A program made the translations under genes and the position numbers. The notes beneath the pieces are model-generated. The model did no database searches. It saw only the letters and a list, made by a program, of their open reading frames with translations, and was not told the DNA's origin. This document shows, one piece after another, positions 26,740-39,800 of a stretch of DNA of 64,000 nt. Numbering within the stretch: position 1 is the first letter of the stretch; every line of letters starts with the position of its first letter. This stretch comes from Gordionus sp. m RMFG-2023 (Eukaryota > Nematomorpha > Gordioida > Chordodea > Parachordodidae): positions 27,017,120 through 27,081,119 of the forward strand of contig NC_088778.1 in the NCBI RefSeq assembly GCF_954871325.1. The letters run 5' to 3'.

Positions 26740-28072
26740 ATTATTTTATTGTGTCAATTAGTAATTTATTTATTTATTTTTTACATATTATTTTTCAATA
26801 ATAATTTTTATATACGAGAATGATTTGTTATCCATAATTCAAGATTTGTATTTAAAAATTCTCTCAGGATATCGAATAAATTTTTAAAATATTTATTGCT
26901 ATATTTAATTTGTCTAATATTTTGTAAACTTTAGATCTTGAGGTCCGTATCTAGTTCAGGTGATGGAAGGATAACAGATTATTTGGGTGTGGTTATATTA
27001 TTTTTATTGGGGGGGGGGGGGGTATCATAAGTCTATGGAAACATATTTGGAGATAAGGTTATTTTTACTATTTATAAAATGTTATTACTTTAATATTTTT
27101 AAGAGATTATATTTTTTCAATATTATTCAAACAAATATCATATTATATCTGATTTAAAGGGGTTTTATAATATATTAATTTTTATATTTACATTTGTAGA
27201 TATTTATTTTTTTTATATTTTGGAAATAAAAATATAACCAAAATTGGAATTTTAATACAAACCATACCTATTATTTTACAATAATCCAAAGGAGAACCCC
27301 TTATAATTGCTGAAAAATTTATATCATATGGAGGCTTATTTAGGGTTTAAAATATATATTTTATAAACTATTTCTATAACTTTATATATTTGAAAAAATA
27401 GGTTAAAAATAAAATAAAAATACATATATTAAATATAAATAAAACATGTAAAGTATTTAAAGCAAGTTTTAAAAAATTATATAAAGGCCAAAAAAAAATT
27501 TGAAGGAAAAGTTACAGATATGAATTGAGACTCGTCAATATTAAACTAACATGCTGTTAAACGGTTGGATTTGAGCCGATTTTTTAATAGGCTAATTTAA
27601 TATTTTATCCAAAAAAACATTTTCAGATGATAAAATTTAATTTTACATGTTTTCTGAGTTTATTTCCTGAGCAGCCAGAATGATCTAAATCTTTCCCCTT
27701 TCTTTCATTGTTTATAATCATCTCTTTTTTTTCTTTTTATCTTCCCTAATTAAGATATGTACTTATTTTTTTGTTTTCTATATTAGCGATTTCTGATACA
27801 TAAAATTTTTTTAAAAAATTTATAATTATTAATTTATTAAGTATATTTATATTAAGTTTAAATCTAATTTATAAATATTATATCCTTATATTTTAACATA
27901 TGATTGAATAAAATAATATATATTGATAAATAATAAAAGATTTTTTTTAAAATATAAATAAAAATATATCGAATTTAAAAAGAAAAATTAAAAAGTGAAC
28001 AACTAAAAAAATGTAAAAAGTAAAAAATCCTTAAAATTATTTAGCGTTTAATATAATCTGAATATAGCATTT
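26740..28072. other. Intergenic region without supported genes
   Basis: AT-rich, with a G run at about 27,008-27,022. A fragment near 27,552-27,640 (GCTGTTAAACGGTTGGATTT, TATTTTATCC) is one arm of the TA-target MITE family. Confidence 0.45.
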
Positions 28073-28442
28073 ATAGGCCATTTCCTAACAACGTTTTTTC
28101 CAAAGAGGTTTTTGGGTAATCTTACCAGCAATCAATTTTTTATTTCCAAAAAAAATGTTAACTTCTGGAATTAATTTTTTTAAATATAATATTTATTAAA
28201 AATAACAATCTAGATCCCCATTTTTTTAATCGTAAATAGAAAACAAACTGGTTTTATTTTAATAACGATTAAATGGTGTTTTGAAATATGGCTCCGGATT
28301 GATATTTTTTTAAAATATTATATTATTTAAAAAAAAAAATAATACTAGAATTTAACATTTGTTTTTGGAAATAAAATAAAATTGCTGGTAACATTGCCCA
28401 AAAACCACCTTGAAAAGACGTTCTGTCTGGAAATGGCCATAT
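28073..28442. mobile_element. Foldback element, second family
   Basis: The left arm GGCCATTTCCTAACAACG continues to TACCAGCAATC. The right arm repeats this inverted and ends GGAAATGGCC. The arms match imperfectly over about 100 bases. The loop is AT-rich and contains a further small palindrome (AATCGTAAAT with AACGATTAAA). A partial arm recurs near 42,395 (AGGCCATTTTCAAACACC). No transposase. Confidence 0.7.
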
Positions 28443-28689
28443 AAAAAAAATATATAAATCTCCTGGCAGTCTTTCGATAACAATTTACATAAATTTGTAT
28501 ATAACTTATAATAACACAAATATGTAAATTAAATTTATAAAAAAATATTCAATTATCCACTTAAATTAGCCCATACCATTTATTCACTCAAAAATTTCTT
28601 TTTAATTTATAAAAAAAATATTCAACATTTAAATTAGTTCAAACCATTTATTCACTCAAAAAATTCTTTTTAATTTGGGCTCCTGTGCT

Positions 28690-30200
28690 TAGATGTTCGT
28701 TTTTATCCTTTAATCATTGTCTACTTTCGTTAATCATCCGATGGCTTGTTTTGATTACCCCAAATGTTACTCATTCGGGCCTTGTAAATTCTGACGACGA
28801 TATCCTTTTTCAAGCATTCGTAGATTCTAACGACTGTGTTACGATTATCGATTGGTCTCTTTTCCAGGGATTGTTTTTCTACTACCACTTTGAAATTCTT
28901 CACTATTTATCCCAGTCTCTTTTGCTTGTATCTAACGATCTCTTTTTAATGATTATAACATTATCCCTGTAAACGATTGGCAATTGTTAGTAAGCGATTC
29001 ACGATTACTTTAGTTACAAACTACTTCTATACCCTTTAAATCATATGTTATTTCTAATGATAATTTCTAACGACCATCTGCTTATATCTATTCCATTGTT
29101 TCTTTATCATAACAATGGATCCTAGTCTTTTCTCTTAATGTCTAATGTCATTTCACCAATTTCTACCAGAAATAATATATTAAACCACCTAACTTCTCTC
29201 ATAATCTATAAACTATTTTATCCCTAAATTTATAATACCCAAATATACTCAAAATAACTTCTATAATTATGTCAAATTTGGATCCCTTTACCGTAAATAT
29301 AGCTTAGACCTCTATCTTCATTGAAGCATTTGCCTGTAATCATCCTTTAGCTATTGGTTATTATTATTTTTTGTTAACTATGTATAATGTTATATTTATA
29401 CCTAAAAATCTTTTATTTATAATTTATACTTAAAAATACCTTCTTTGGGGCTATCATGCATTTATTTTATTATACTTTATGAAATTTTGGATATGCGAGA
29501 TTTTCCAAGAAAACCTCAAATATTATTGCTTTTACTATCATAGCTTACATAACCATATTATTGTCTTTATACAATCCTAACATTTGTTTTTCAAGAAAAC
29601 CAAAATTTATTGTCATAAACACTATATTTGTTTCACAAAAAAAAACATTTTAATTATTTTTAAAATCTATATTTTCGTTTCTCAAAAAAACCACATTATT
29701 GTCTTTTTTACAATCTTTGTATTCGTTTTCAATATAACCCAAAATTTATATTCACAATTCTTTATCACTTTTTTTAAATATCAAAATCTTTTCGAAACTT
29801 TTTCAATTCTTATATTTTTTTAAACAAATTTTAAACACTTGTAAATCATATTACATTGATTAAAACTCGAAACCAATCTTTTCCTTTTCTCTTCAGTAAC
29901 CTTTATTATCTCAATATCAGCATCAATCAAAAATGAAACTATTTCTTGGCTTGATTTATTCTACCAACTCTTTAGTAACTGACTTTTCTCTTGAATCTTC
30001 TTTCAAGGCTCTTGATTTATTCAAAACGATTAATATACTCTATTTTTGTTTCCTTAAAAAAATAATCTTTTCATATTTTTTCTCTTAATCTTTAGATCTC
30101 ATTTTCGGCGGCAAAAAAATTTTATCTACAAAATCTATGGTAATTGATTCTTTTAGTTTTTCCTTTTTTATATCTAAAATTTCATTAAAACAAAATTAAA
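28690..30200 (-). pseudogene. Decayed minus-strand coding repeat, copy 2
   Basis: Diverged partner of 16,430-17,560. Shared blocks in order include ATCTTCATTGAAGCATTTGC (29,312), GCATTTATTTTATTATACTT (29,458) and ACACTTGTAAATCATATTAC (29,835). On the minus strand the blocks read TGKCFNEDRGLSYI and KESITIDFVDKIF, with many breaks elsewhere. The plus-strand frame at 28,685-28,972 overlaps this repeat and looks like its shadow. The parent is not recognised. Confidence 0.45.
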
Positions 30201-30406
30201 TTATCTTTATCAAATCTTTAGAAATTTTTTTTTGAATTTTTTATCTTTCTCCTGTCATTAGTTTAATGTTGTATAATTGATCTCAAATTTTAATAAAATG
30301 ATCCAAAATAAAATTCCAATCTCTAATCTCTCTATGAAAATTTTTGTTAATCAATTTAAATATTATCAACTGGCGTATCTAATACACAACTCTAATCTTA
30401 ATCTTT

Positions 30407-30592
30407 TATCAAAAATCGCCAATACCAGATCATTGAGGCTGTTTTTCTCTCCCAGCCATTAAAATAAATGGTAAATGTATTCAACATCTGTTCTACCAAT
30501 TATCAAAAATCGCTTATATCATATCGTTGAGGTGTTTTTTCTCTCGCAGCCATTAAAATAAATGGTAACATATTCAACATCTGTTCTACCAA
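30407..30592. repeat. Tandem duplication, about 93-base unit
   Basis: Units 30,407-30,500 and 30,501-30,592 share TATCAAAAATCGC, CAGCCATTAAAATAAATGGT and CAACATCTGTTCTACCAAT, with scattered differences. Confidence 0.9.
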
Positions 30593-30731
30593 TAATTGTA
30601 TATTCGTCCTAATTTCTAATCTTATTCCACGATTATTTTAAGTTATAAACCATCAACATCTGTTCTACCAATAATTGTATATTCGTCCTAATTTCTAATC
30701 TTATTCCACAATTATTTTAAGTTATAAACCA
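30574..30731. repeat. Tandem duplication, 79-base unit
   Basis: Two nearly identical units at 30,574-30,652 and 30,653-30,731, each starting TCAACATCTGTTCTACC. This duplication overlaps the end of the 93-base tandem. Confidence 0.92.
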
Positions 30732-31132
30732 AATTAATTGTATGCGCTTCAGAGTCTCAAAATATTTTCAATTATAGTATTTTTTTATTTTTTTTCGCGC
30801 TATTATCTGCATAATTTCCAAAATAATGTTCTTTTTCTTTTGATTTTCCGCAGTTGTCTCTAGTGATTTATGACTTAATAGCTTATAATAATTCTAAATC
30901 GAAAACATTTCATAGTCTCAGTTAGATTTTTTTAGATTCAGTTAGTTTACAAGTTTACCACAAATTATGTGTTAACTGTTAATGTCATGAATTATCAGCT
31001 TTAAGTAACTATAACACAAACTTCTTTATATCCTATCCTCTCTGCTTTGCTTTTCATTTCATCTAATCTTTATGTTCCAACACAATTTTGGTTCTTTATC
31101 TTGTTATGATTTAATTACTCCACCTGGGGATA

Positions 31133-31693
31133 TTCAAGCGTCTACATGAGCTGGATGGGTAGGAACAGTTTGCATCCTATTTTTTGAGGAGGTAGTGGGT
31201 AAGCTGCTTTAATGGGGGTAGGATAAATTTTTTGGTGGGTTATCTATTAAATTTTGAGATGAAATAAGACAAAATTTATTTCTGTAAAAATTAATTATAT
31301 AATTCATTGACCAAATCTATATATTGAAAACAATCATACACATTGTTTTCCAAATAAACTATCCTTTTAAATGTAATTTAAAAGGTTTAAATATTTCAGC
31401 AAGCTCATAATGCCATTATAATTAATTCATTGTAAATAATGTATGTTTTATTTGAATTTATTCTCTAAAAAATAAATTCTTTATATTCACAAAATATCTA
31501 TAGTTGGTAGTAGAGATAGATTAATGTAAGTTATTCTTTATAAATTCTTTGAAAAGAGTATCAATAAATAAATAGGTGAAAATAACAATAAAGATACACC
31601 GCCGCCGAAGAAGGCGCTAATTTTTTAGGGGGGTAGGCAAAGGTTTTTGAAGGGGGTTTGCATCCAGTGAAAATCCTGTCATGTAGACGCTGG
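31133..31693. mobile_element. TIR element of unknown superfamily
   Basis: The left end reads AAGCGTCTACATGAGCTGG and the right end CCTGTCATGTAGACGCTGG, imperfect inverted repeats. Both sides continue with inverted GTTTGCATCC / TTTGCATCCAG and GGGTAGG-type blocks. About 560 bases with an AT-rich centre and no coding capacity. The target duplication is unclear. Confidence 0.65.
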
Positions 31694-32094
31694 CATACTC
31701 TATGCCATCTCTAATCATAATCTTATATCAGAACTAATATACGAAATCATTAAATAAAAAGCAAATGTTCCTAAAATCATATACATCATAATTGCCTATT
31801 CGCTTTGAAATGTATCAAAATAATTTATTGAGAACTATTAATTAAATATGATCAGAATATATATGTTTTTCTATTTTTATAAATTTTTTTTTTTAATGTT
31901 TTATTATTTATTCATAATCATTAAATTACAGAGGATTAAAAAATATATATTAAAATAAAATTCATATATTAAAAATTAAATATAAAAAAAATAAATATAT
32001 AATATATATATAATCTATGAAGACATTAAAAAGGACTATAAAAAAAAATATATATATTTAAAAAAGGGGGGGGGGGCTATATATCATCCAAGAG

Positions 32095-32175
32095 AAGAGT
32101 GAATACTTAAAAAATTAGACCGGAAAATTTCCAGGGAAATCTGCTGGCGAAGGTAAAATCCTTCATTGGGGTCCC
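32095..32175 (-). mobile_element. Non-LTR retrotransposon 3' fragment
   Basis: The minus strand reads VSGDPNEGFYLRQQISLEIF without a stop. The same peptide appears in worn form at 960, 45,170 and 47,570. It resembles the conserved tail after the reverse transcriptase of animal non-LTR elements. Confidence 0.6.
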
Positions 32176-32771
32176 CTGAGACAAATATAAAAATCAATTT
32201 ATTTAAATACATTACACGCTCTTTATTTTAAATTTACATTTTTGAAATTTTCTTTTTCAATTTTCATTAATTTTTAAACGATAATATTTTTCATTATTTT
32301 AATTTTAATAAAGACTGATAAATAAATTATCTGTAACTTTTTATTAATAATCGCTATTAATTTCTTTATTTTCCCATGATCCCTTTTATTATAAACAATT
32401 CTCTATTTAATTTAATTTCCAAAAGATATATCACATGACATTAGATATAAATATCAGATCCAATGAAAGTTTTTTTAATGATATACTAAAATAATTAATA
32501 AACAAAAGTTGCACTTATAGTCTGACAGATGTCAATCATATTTTCTTTTATAAATAATTTTTAAAATAATTATGTTTTTTGGAGCTTGTAGTCCCACCTC
32601 CATTTTTTAGAATCTTTTTTTATAATATTATATTATAGTTTAATTGGAATATGTTTAGATCTATTATGAATAAATAAAATAATGAAAATCTCTGGATCGA
32701 TCAGCTGATATTTCGCCGTCATTTTTCTTCAAAGTAAGGTAAAAATAAACGGTACATTCATCTCATATCAT

Positions 32772-33507
32772 ATGGGTTTATATACAATAATTAAGAAAAT
32801 CAAGCAGAAGGAAAAGGAAATTCGTATTTTAATGCTGTTAGATTATATTTAATTAAACCATTTTATAATTTAATAAGAGGTTTAGATAATGCCGGCAAAA
32901 CTACGATAGTTAAAAAATTCTTTGATGAAGATATTAATACCATATCTCCAACTTTTGGTTTTAATATTAGAACCCTCTTATACAAAGAGTAAAAAATCAG
33001 TTATATTTTTCTAAATTATTTTAGATATACACTTAATATCTGGGATGTTGGTGGTCAAAAAACCTTAAGGGCATATTGGCAAAATTATTTTGAGAGTACT
33101 GATGGTTTAATATGGGTTATTGATAGTTCTGATATTAGAAGATTTAATGATTGTAAATCAGAACTTCATAAACTTTTATTGGAAGAAGTAAATTTTTAGT
33201 AAATATAGTATCTTATTGTTAAATTAAATAAGAGATTGCAAGGGGCTTCCTTACTTATTTTTGCAAACAAACAAGATTTATCCTCTTCCCTGCCTGTGGA
33301 AGAAATTCAACAGGTAAGTTTTTATATATCAATTACCAAAGATTTGTAGATAATTATATTAATTATTTATAAATTAAGATTTTAGAATTGGATAAAATCA
33401 AAACACATCATTACCTTATCTTGCCATGTAGTAGCATCACTGGACAAAATTTAATTGAAGGCTTAAATTGGCTTGTACAAGATGTTCATATCAGAATATT
33501 TAAATGA
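32772..33507 (+). CDS. ARL2: ARL2, ADP-ribosylation factor-like GTPase
   Basis: Complete five-exon gene: 32,772-32,836, 32,878-32,988, 33,025-33,187, 33,233-33,313 and 33,379-33,507. Introns are 41, 36, 45 and 65 bases, all GT..AG. The product is 182 residues, against 184 in human ARL2, starting [20 protein letters not shown] as in that family. GTP-binding motifs are all present: GLDNAGKT (P loop), [10 protein letters not shown] (switch 1), WDVGGQ (switch 2), NKQD, and CSSITGQN. The stretch [16 protein letters not shown] is diagnostic of ARL2 rather than ARL3 or ARF. The family binds tubulin cofactor D and effectors such as BART and PDE6-delta, controlling tubulin folding and release of lipidated cargo. 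No key residue is missing, so it looks functional. It stands alone, with no near gene. Confidence 0.96.
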
Positions 33508-35999
33508 AGACTGTTTACATTAATTTATCCATCATAATAAAATATTTATTGTATTTTGAATTTTATTAAGGTATGAAATATTACATAAATTTCAATAAAT
33601 TCATGTGATAGATACATATAGAAATTATAAATAAAAATATCCAACCTGTTTTCATGTTTTATTTAATATAAAATTGCCAACTTAAATACTTAATAGTATA
33701 TGTTAAAATTAAAATATATGACATAAAATTAAACAATGAGTGAGTTTTAATTTTTTTATCTGAGCCTTTATTATAATACAACAATACTACTTTAGAGATC
33801 ACCCCCCCCCCCCCTCTAATTTAACTATACATTAGTCATAAAATGACTATACATTTATCGTAAAATAATAAAAGATCTTTTTAACATAATAACAATAAAA
33901 GCATATAATTTTAAGATTCAATTTTCTTTGAACATAAATAGTATACCTAAAATTATTTTGAACCAATAGGTAATTAGAAAATTTCTAACCAATAATTTAA
34001 AAATATTTATAAATAATTTTATTTTTAATGAGTAATTAGTATGCTCTGCTCTGCCCATCTCACCACTAAAATATTTAAAACTCGCCCACCGATTATCTAC
34101 ATTTTTAGGTGTCAAAAGCCTGCCAATTGCACTTTAAGCTTGCTTAATCAATCTGAGAGCCGTTCCTTAACGACAATCAAAAACATTAAAAGAAAATATG
34201 AAAAAGATTGAACAGGAATATATTTTTCAGAGACCTGTTTATGGTTATTTAGGTGGAGTGGATGATTAGATCTCTTAAGAGATCCATTGCAAATTAAACC
34301 CCTCATTTAGATCTCCAGTGTCTAAAGTTTTTTTTTCCTCTACGCTTTTAATCAATTGGAAAGTCCTTTTCTAAAGATTTCCAAGGTTACAATGGACTTG
34401 AAATTGCGTTTTGACGAACAAATATATTTCATAATACCATCTGAATTTTTTATACTATCATTAAGGAGACCACCTGGTTCGAGGGTGGAGACGGTATGTC
34501 ACCCTTGTTGAAAGCTTGTTGTATGATGTTGATAGCTTTATGGTAGAGATGACATTCTATAATGATTTTAAAAGCTATTAAAAATATTATTAGCTAGAGC
34601 TATTAAAAATGACTATGTCTATCAATTTTTTACGATTTGTTGGCTAAATTTAGTCGTTTCCCTACCTATATTATTTATAGCATTTTGTTAGAAACCTGAG
34701 CTCCATACCTTTCTGTTGACTATTTATAAAATGGTTTAATAAAATACTAATTTTTTGCTATTATATTATTCCAACCTTTAGTAATTTTACAGGAGAGTAA
34801 TTTTAATAATTGGTTCTATTGTTTACATTACTGATTTTTTTTGTTTAATTAGAATTTTATAATTATAAAAAATTTATTTTGGTAAGAAATTCGTTCTTGA
34901 CAAGAAAAATGAATATGAAATAACTAATTCTCAGGTGACGATATACCAAATATCCAGGGTAAATTGACAAGCCACATAGGGTAAAATGGCAAATATTAAA
35001 TTTACAATTGGAATATTCTCATTCAGAAATCATTGTGAATTCTCTGACCTCTCCTTTTTTAAACCTTCTTTAAATAATTTTAGGGCGTTTAATATAAATA
35101 GTAAACATGATTAAATTAGGCTATGATCTAAACTGAAACACATATCGATTAGGACTCAGATAAAAATAACAGTTTAGTTTAGAGTTGGTTTGGATATGCC
35201 AGAATATATTATTTATCTTCATAGTTCATAGTAATGTTAAATTGTTAAAATAAAAAATATGACCAGTCAACACCGGGTACATTATCTAGAAAAAGAAATG
35301 ACTTATTTAAAATGATGTTTAACTAAATAGGAATTTTCTTTGTGGATTAGTATTTGGGCTACACATTCATATTAAATTTATTCATTAAAATCAATTTTAA
35401 ATCTTATATATGAGAGGGGAAAAAATGGCTACCTATCTCCGCTCTTCTCTATTATCCTAATTCGCATTAAAAGATTTTTGAATCGAATAACTTTTGTCAT
35501 TCATAAAATACAAATTAAGTTATCAATCATTTCTTTTAATATCTGACGATCACACTTAACTATATCAAAATATGGTTATATAGGCGTACCCAAGATTTTG
35601 CTAATGTTTAGGTAGGGAAGGTGGGTGTTATTAGGTGGGGATTTTCCTATAAATGTAGTATTGTTAAATTCAACAACTTTTGGTCAACTCCAATACGGAA
35701 AATTTATTTAAACATTTAAGTTAAGCCTGTTAACTTGAAGATCGTGACAATCTTGTTAGGATAAAAACTAGAGTAATCCATAATGGAGTTAGCCAAAGTT
35801 AGGTGATATAACAATACTATATAAATTTTAATGGCGGAGAGTTCATTTATTGCAGGCCTTGGGTTAGATTACTTTTTTTTAAAAAATTTTTATTTATAGA
35901 TAGCAGTTATTTAAAAAAAAATTTATTAACGTTTACTTGTTTTTCTTTAAAATTACTGTTTTAATTTAGTGATATAACATATTTTATACATTTTGAGTA
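33508..35999. other. Intergenic region without supported genes
   Basis: AT-rich, with a C run at about 33,802-33,815. Near 35,581 is one possible transposon end (ATAGGCGTACCCAAGATTTT), similar to the terminus of the element at 61,329. No matching second end was found. Confidence 0.4.
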
Positions 36000-36181
36000 G
36001 TTTTGTTAAACGGCTAAATTTTTTAAAATGGCTGACCCCCAAAAAATACTGCGCAATCCTTGAGATTTCGTTAATAGATGTCCAAACCTTTGTGCCATCT
36101 ATGAGCAAAATCTATAGACTTGCATAATATCTTCTTGCTAAAGGCTAGCCTTTTTTTAAAAATCGAAACTCTTAACATCAC
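36000..36181. mobile_element. Short TIR element, TA-target family
   Basis: Ends GTTTTGTTAAACGGCT and CTCTTAACATCAC with TA on both sides. The core reads ATTTCGTTAATAGATGTCC. It lies about 700 bases upstream of the first receptor gene. Confidence 0.8.
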
Positions 36182-36759
36182 TAATTGAGAGTGGAGAAGA
36201 AGAATTAAAATGATATTCACGAAAACAGGCTAATTTCTAATGGATGTCCCTTTCGCTTACACCTATACAAAAAGTCTGAAAATTAATATTATAAAAAAAA
36301 CGGTTTTAAGCTTTCTGAATCAGTTTAAATTTTATTTTGCAACCTTAATAAATGAAATACATAAAATTCTAAAGAAAAATCTGAATTAATCTTCACAGAA
36401 AAATGTTCAAAAATTAAATTCTTAATAGGAGATAACTCTTTTTTTTATTACTCACTTTTAGATGACAGGGTACTGGAATTGCCAAGTGTTGAGGGCCTAG
36501 TCGAAATAAGATAAATATGTATAATTTATAGAAAATTTATAAATTAATTACATTCTATAAATGTAAATCACAAAAATATAAATGGGGAGAGTAATGTACT
36601 ATATTAAAAATTTAATCTAATGAGTTTATATAATTTGCGTAAATTGATTAAATGATTAAGAAATTCAAATTAGGAAAATTTAATTATGAAAAATATTCTA
36701 TTTAATTAAAAAAATTAATTTAATTTTAATGAAAATTTAATATAAATTTTATTTTATCA

Positions 36760-36884
36760 AAAGATACTAATTACAAACAAAACATTTTATTTAATCCAAT
36801 ATTACAACGAATATTTTATAATTGCGTTTGATTCGTTTAACATAGTTATATTTATAGTAATTAATACACGTTCTATAGTGCATA
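36760..36884 (+). promoter_or_regulatory. Probable promoter-proximal region of receptor gene A
   Basis: Parts of this stretch (ACAAACAAAACATTTTATTT, then CAATATTAC) resemble the region upstream of receptor gene B (about 51,350-51,400: AAAACAAAACACTTTATTAA, CAATATTAC). The duplication therefore included 5' flanking DNA. No TATA box position can be defended in such AT-rich sequence. Confidence 0.35.
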
Positions 36885-39800
36885 ATGCCCAATATATTTT
36901 ACATTTATCCCGTTCTGATGATCTTAGCTAAGGTGAGTGAACACAAGGAAGAAAGACTGTTCAAGTTTCCTTCAGAATATTTGTACAAAAAAGGTGACAT
37001 AATGATTGGAGGATTATATCAGATATATGAACGGGATCCGGGGAATTTCTTTTGTAGTGATACCTCTAATTACCACTGGATCGAATTGGCTTATTCCACC
37101 GTATTTAAGCTTGAAAGGCTGAATATTTTATCGATGAAGTTATACAATTTATCTATAGGATATTTTATCTTGCCTACTTGTGATACTCCGTCCACTGCAG
37201 TGGTATTATTTTTTAATTTTGATATTTTATAATTATATCAATACATGTGTTCTTAACTAAGCTATGCAAAATTTTGTATAAATTGAGGATGAATCTATGC
37301 CTTAATGGAGGAAAATGGTGTAGTTAAAAAAAAAGAAGTACCCTAAGGTAAATTAACCAGTTTAAAAGCTATCTAATTATTAAAATTACTCTACAAAATG
37401 AATTAAAAATGTGGTATAGACAAAATTGTTAATTAAATGACTCTCCACCTATTCAAATAACGTTTGTATGTGAGTGTTCGGTTGATGTGTGCTACGCTGT
37501 TAGTAAATATGACATAAAGAAGTTGATTAGAACTACTGTATTTATAATTCAGTAGTTTATATTTTAAATTTTAAAGTTACGACATAAAAAAAATTAATAA
37601 TACGGTGCCAATAATAGATATAAAAAATAGGCCCGATTGATATCTTTTATTGGTTGGTTGGTTATTTTATGTTTTTATATATGATTATATAATATTTTTT
37701 ATTTTTATACAATAGTTTAATAAATAATAATAAAAGGAACCAAAATTTAATTTATTTGTAATAAAAAAATCAGATTATTTTAAAAATTGGAGTAATTTGA
37801 TATTCAAGAAAAAGATTTAAACATATCTAGCCAATCACCTTCAGTTAATGTTGTTAATAGGCTCAATTTCGTCGATTTTTAAAATTCGGTTAACCTCAAG
37901 CTTGAAGATTTGGCCCACAGATGACTGAAAGGTTTAAACATTTATCAACGAAATTTCGAGTCGTAGATGATAATATTTCGAAATTCTTGATTTAATCTTT
38001 TTTGAAAATTGGCGAAATAGAGCCTTTTTAATAACACTACATTCAGCCATGCATATTGCCCATATTTTTGATTAACTTTTGGAGAACTTAAATAAAAAAT
38101 ACGCTCAAATCATTTGGAGAAAGTAAAGTTGGTTATTTTTTGAATAAGAAAATATTAAATTTTTGTAATGACATTCGTTTAAAAAAATATAGATATCAGA
38201 TTGGCATCAGTTATTGGATCGACATTATAGCAATATCTAAAAGTATCGAATAAATAGGTGAAAAATTTTTGGATTAACAGAGCACCCCCAAAAAAAATAT
38301 TAAGAAACATTTTTCATCAATCTTTGAAATGTTATTTCCTCTATGGTTTGTTATAAATATAATATGGGCTACCTTGAATTGGGCTGACTCGAACTATACA
38401 AAGGTAAACTGCTTTTTTGCTTGTGAACACAAACATAGAACACGTGTTAATTACATTAAATGAGAGTTTGGGAACCAGAACCTGGAATTCTCGGATCCGG
38501 GACAAATCTTGGAATTGCAACCATAACCCATTTTCATCCATATTCTAAATTATGAGTTAAATTCACCCCTATTGCCAAATCTCATATGAAAAAATGATGA
38601 TTTTCTTTAGTTTGAGACGGGACGGGCCTTTGCCTAATCTTCTATTTAGATAAGAAATTTTTTAACATCATATTAATGTTACAATAAATATTAACGAAAA
38701 TAGTAGATTTTATGACATCTTTCATTATATTTTCTTTTTTTTAAAACATAAATATGCCCTTCGTTCATATATAAACCTGTTAAATCTCTATGTCTATAAA
38801 ACAACCTATTTATATCAAAAATAGTTCTAATCAGAAACCTTCATGAGCCTTAATTTTTTAACCAAACCCGGCCCAGACCCGTAGTAAAAAATTTTTTTTG
38901 GCTCAAGCCCGACCCGGCCCATATGTAATGTTAAAAAAAATTCCCAAGCCCCAAGCCCATAATAAGTTTCACAAAAATTTCCCAAGCCCAAGCCAATATA
39001 CAAAAATTTAATTTTTTTTCATTTAATGAAAATGAACAATATTTAAATATATTTAGGCAATCATTTTGTTTGCAATACTGAAATTTATCATTATTAGAAA
39101 AAAAGGCAATATTTCATTAAACTAGCAACTCTTTTAAATAATCTAAATTTAAATTTAATAATTTTAGGCCAAAGCCCATTAAATAAAATTTTAAAAACCC
39201 AGGCCCGACCCAGACCATTTAGAAAATAGAATATTAGTCCCATACCAAGCCCATGAAGGTCTCTGGTTCTAATGTCGAGGCAGTGTTATATGGCTTAAAA
39301 AAAACAAAAATTTATTAAAATTATTATTATTATTATAGATTCAAGCTTTAAACATCAAAAAAATTGAGGGAGCATTAAATTTCAAATTTGTGGCAGTTAT
39401 AGGTCCATTTACGAGTTCAGAAGCCCTAGCTGTTTCACCGTATTTTCAATATATAAAAATGAGCCATATTAGTCCAACTGCCAATGCCAACTATTTGTAC
39501 GATAACCCAAAGTAATTTTTTTATTTGATGAATTTCTAATTATTTTTTTTTAAAAACAATTATTAGATTTAACTACTTCTTTTCAATTGCCAATCGACAG
39601 AAAGATTTTATCGATGGCATAATCTTTTTAATGAAAAAATTTGAATGGAATGAAATAGCGATAATATACAATGAACTTGATTTTTTTTACAGTTATAAAA
39701 TTGAACTTACGGAGAAACTGATAGGTTCGAAGATATGCATAGTAGCTAATATAAAAATCCCTTATAAAAATTCGAATTATACTTACGAATTTAACAAGTG

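Noticed and set aside
28685-28972. A 95-codon plus-strand frame
   Set aside because: It overlaps the decayed minus-strand repeat, shows no domain, and begins without a convincing start.
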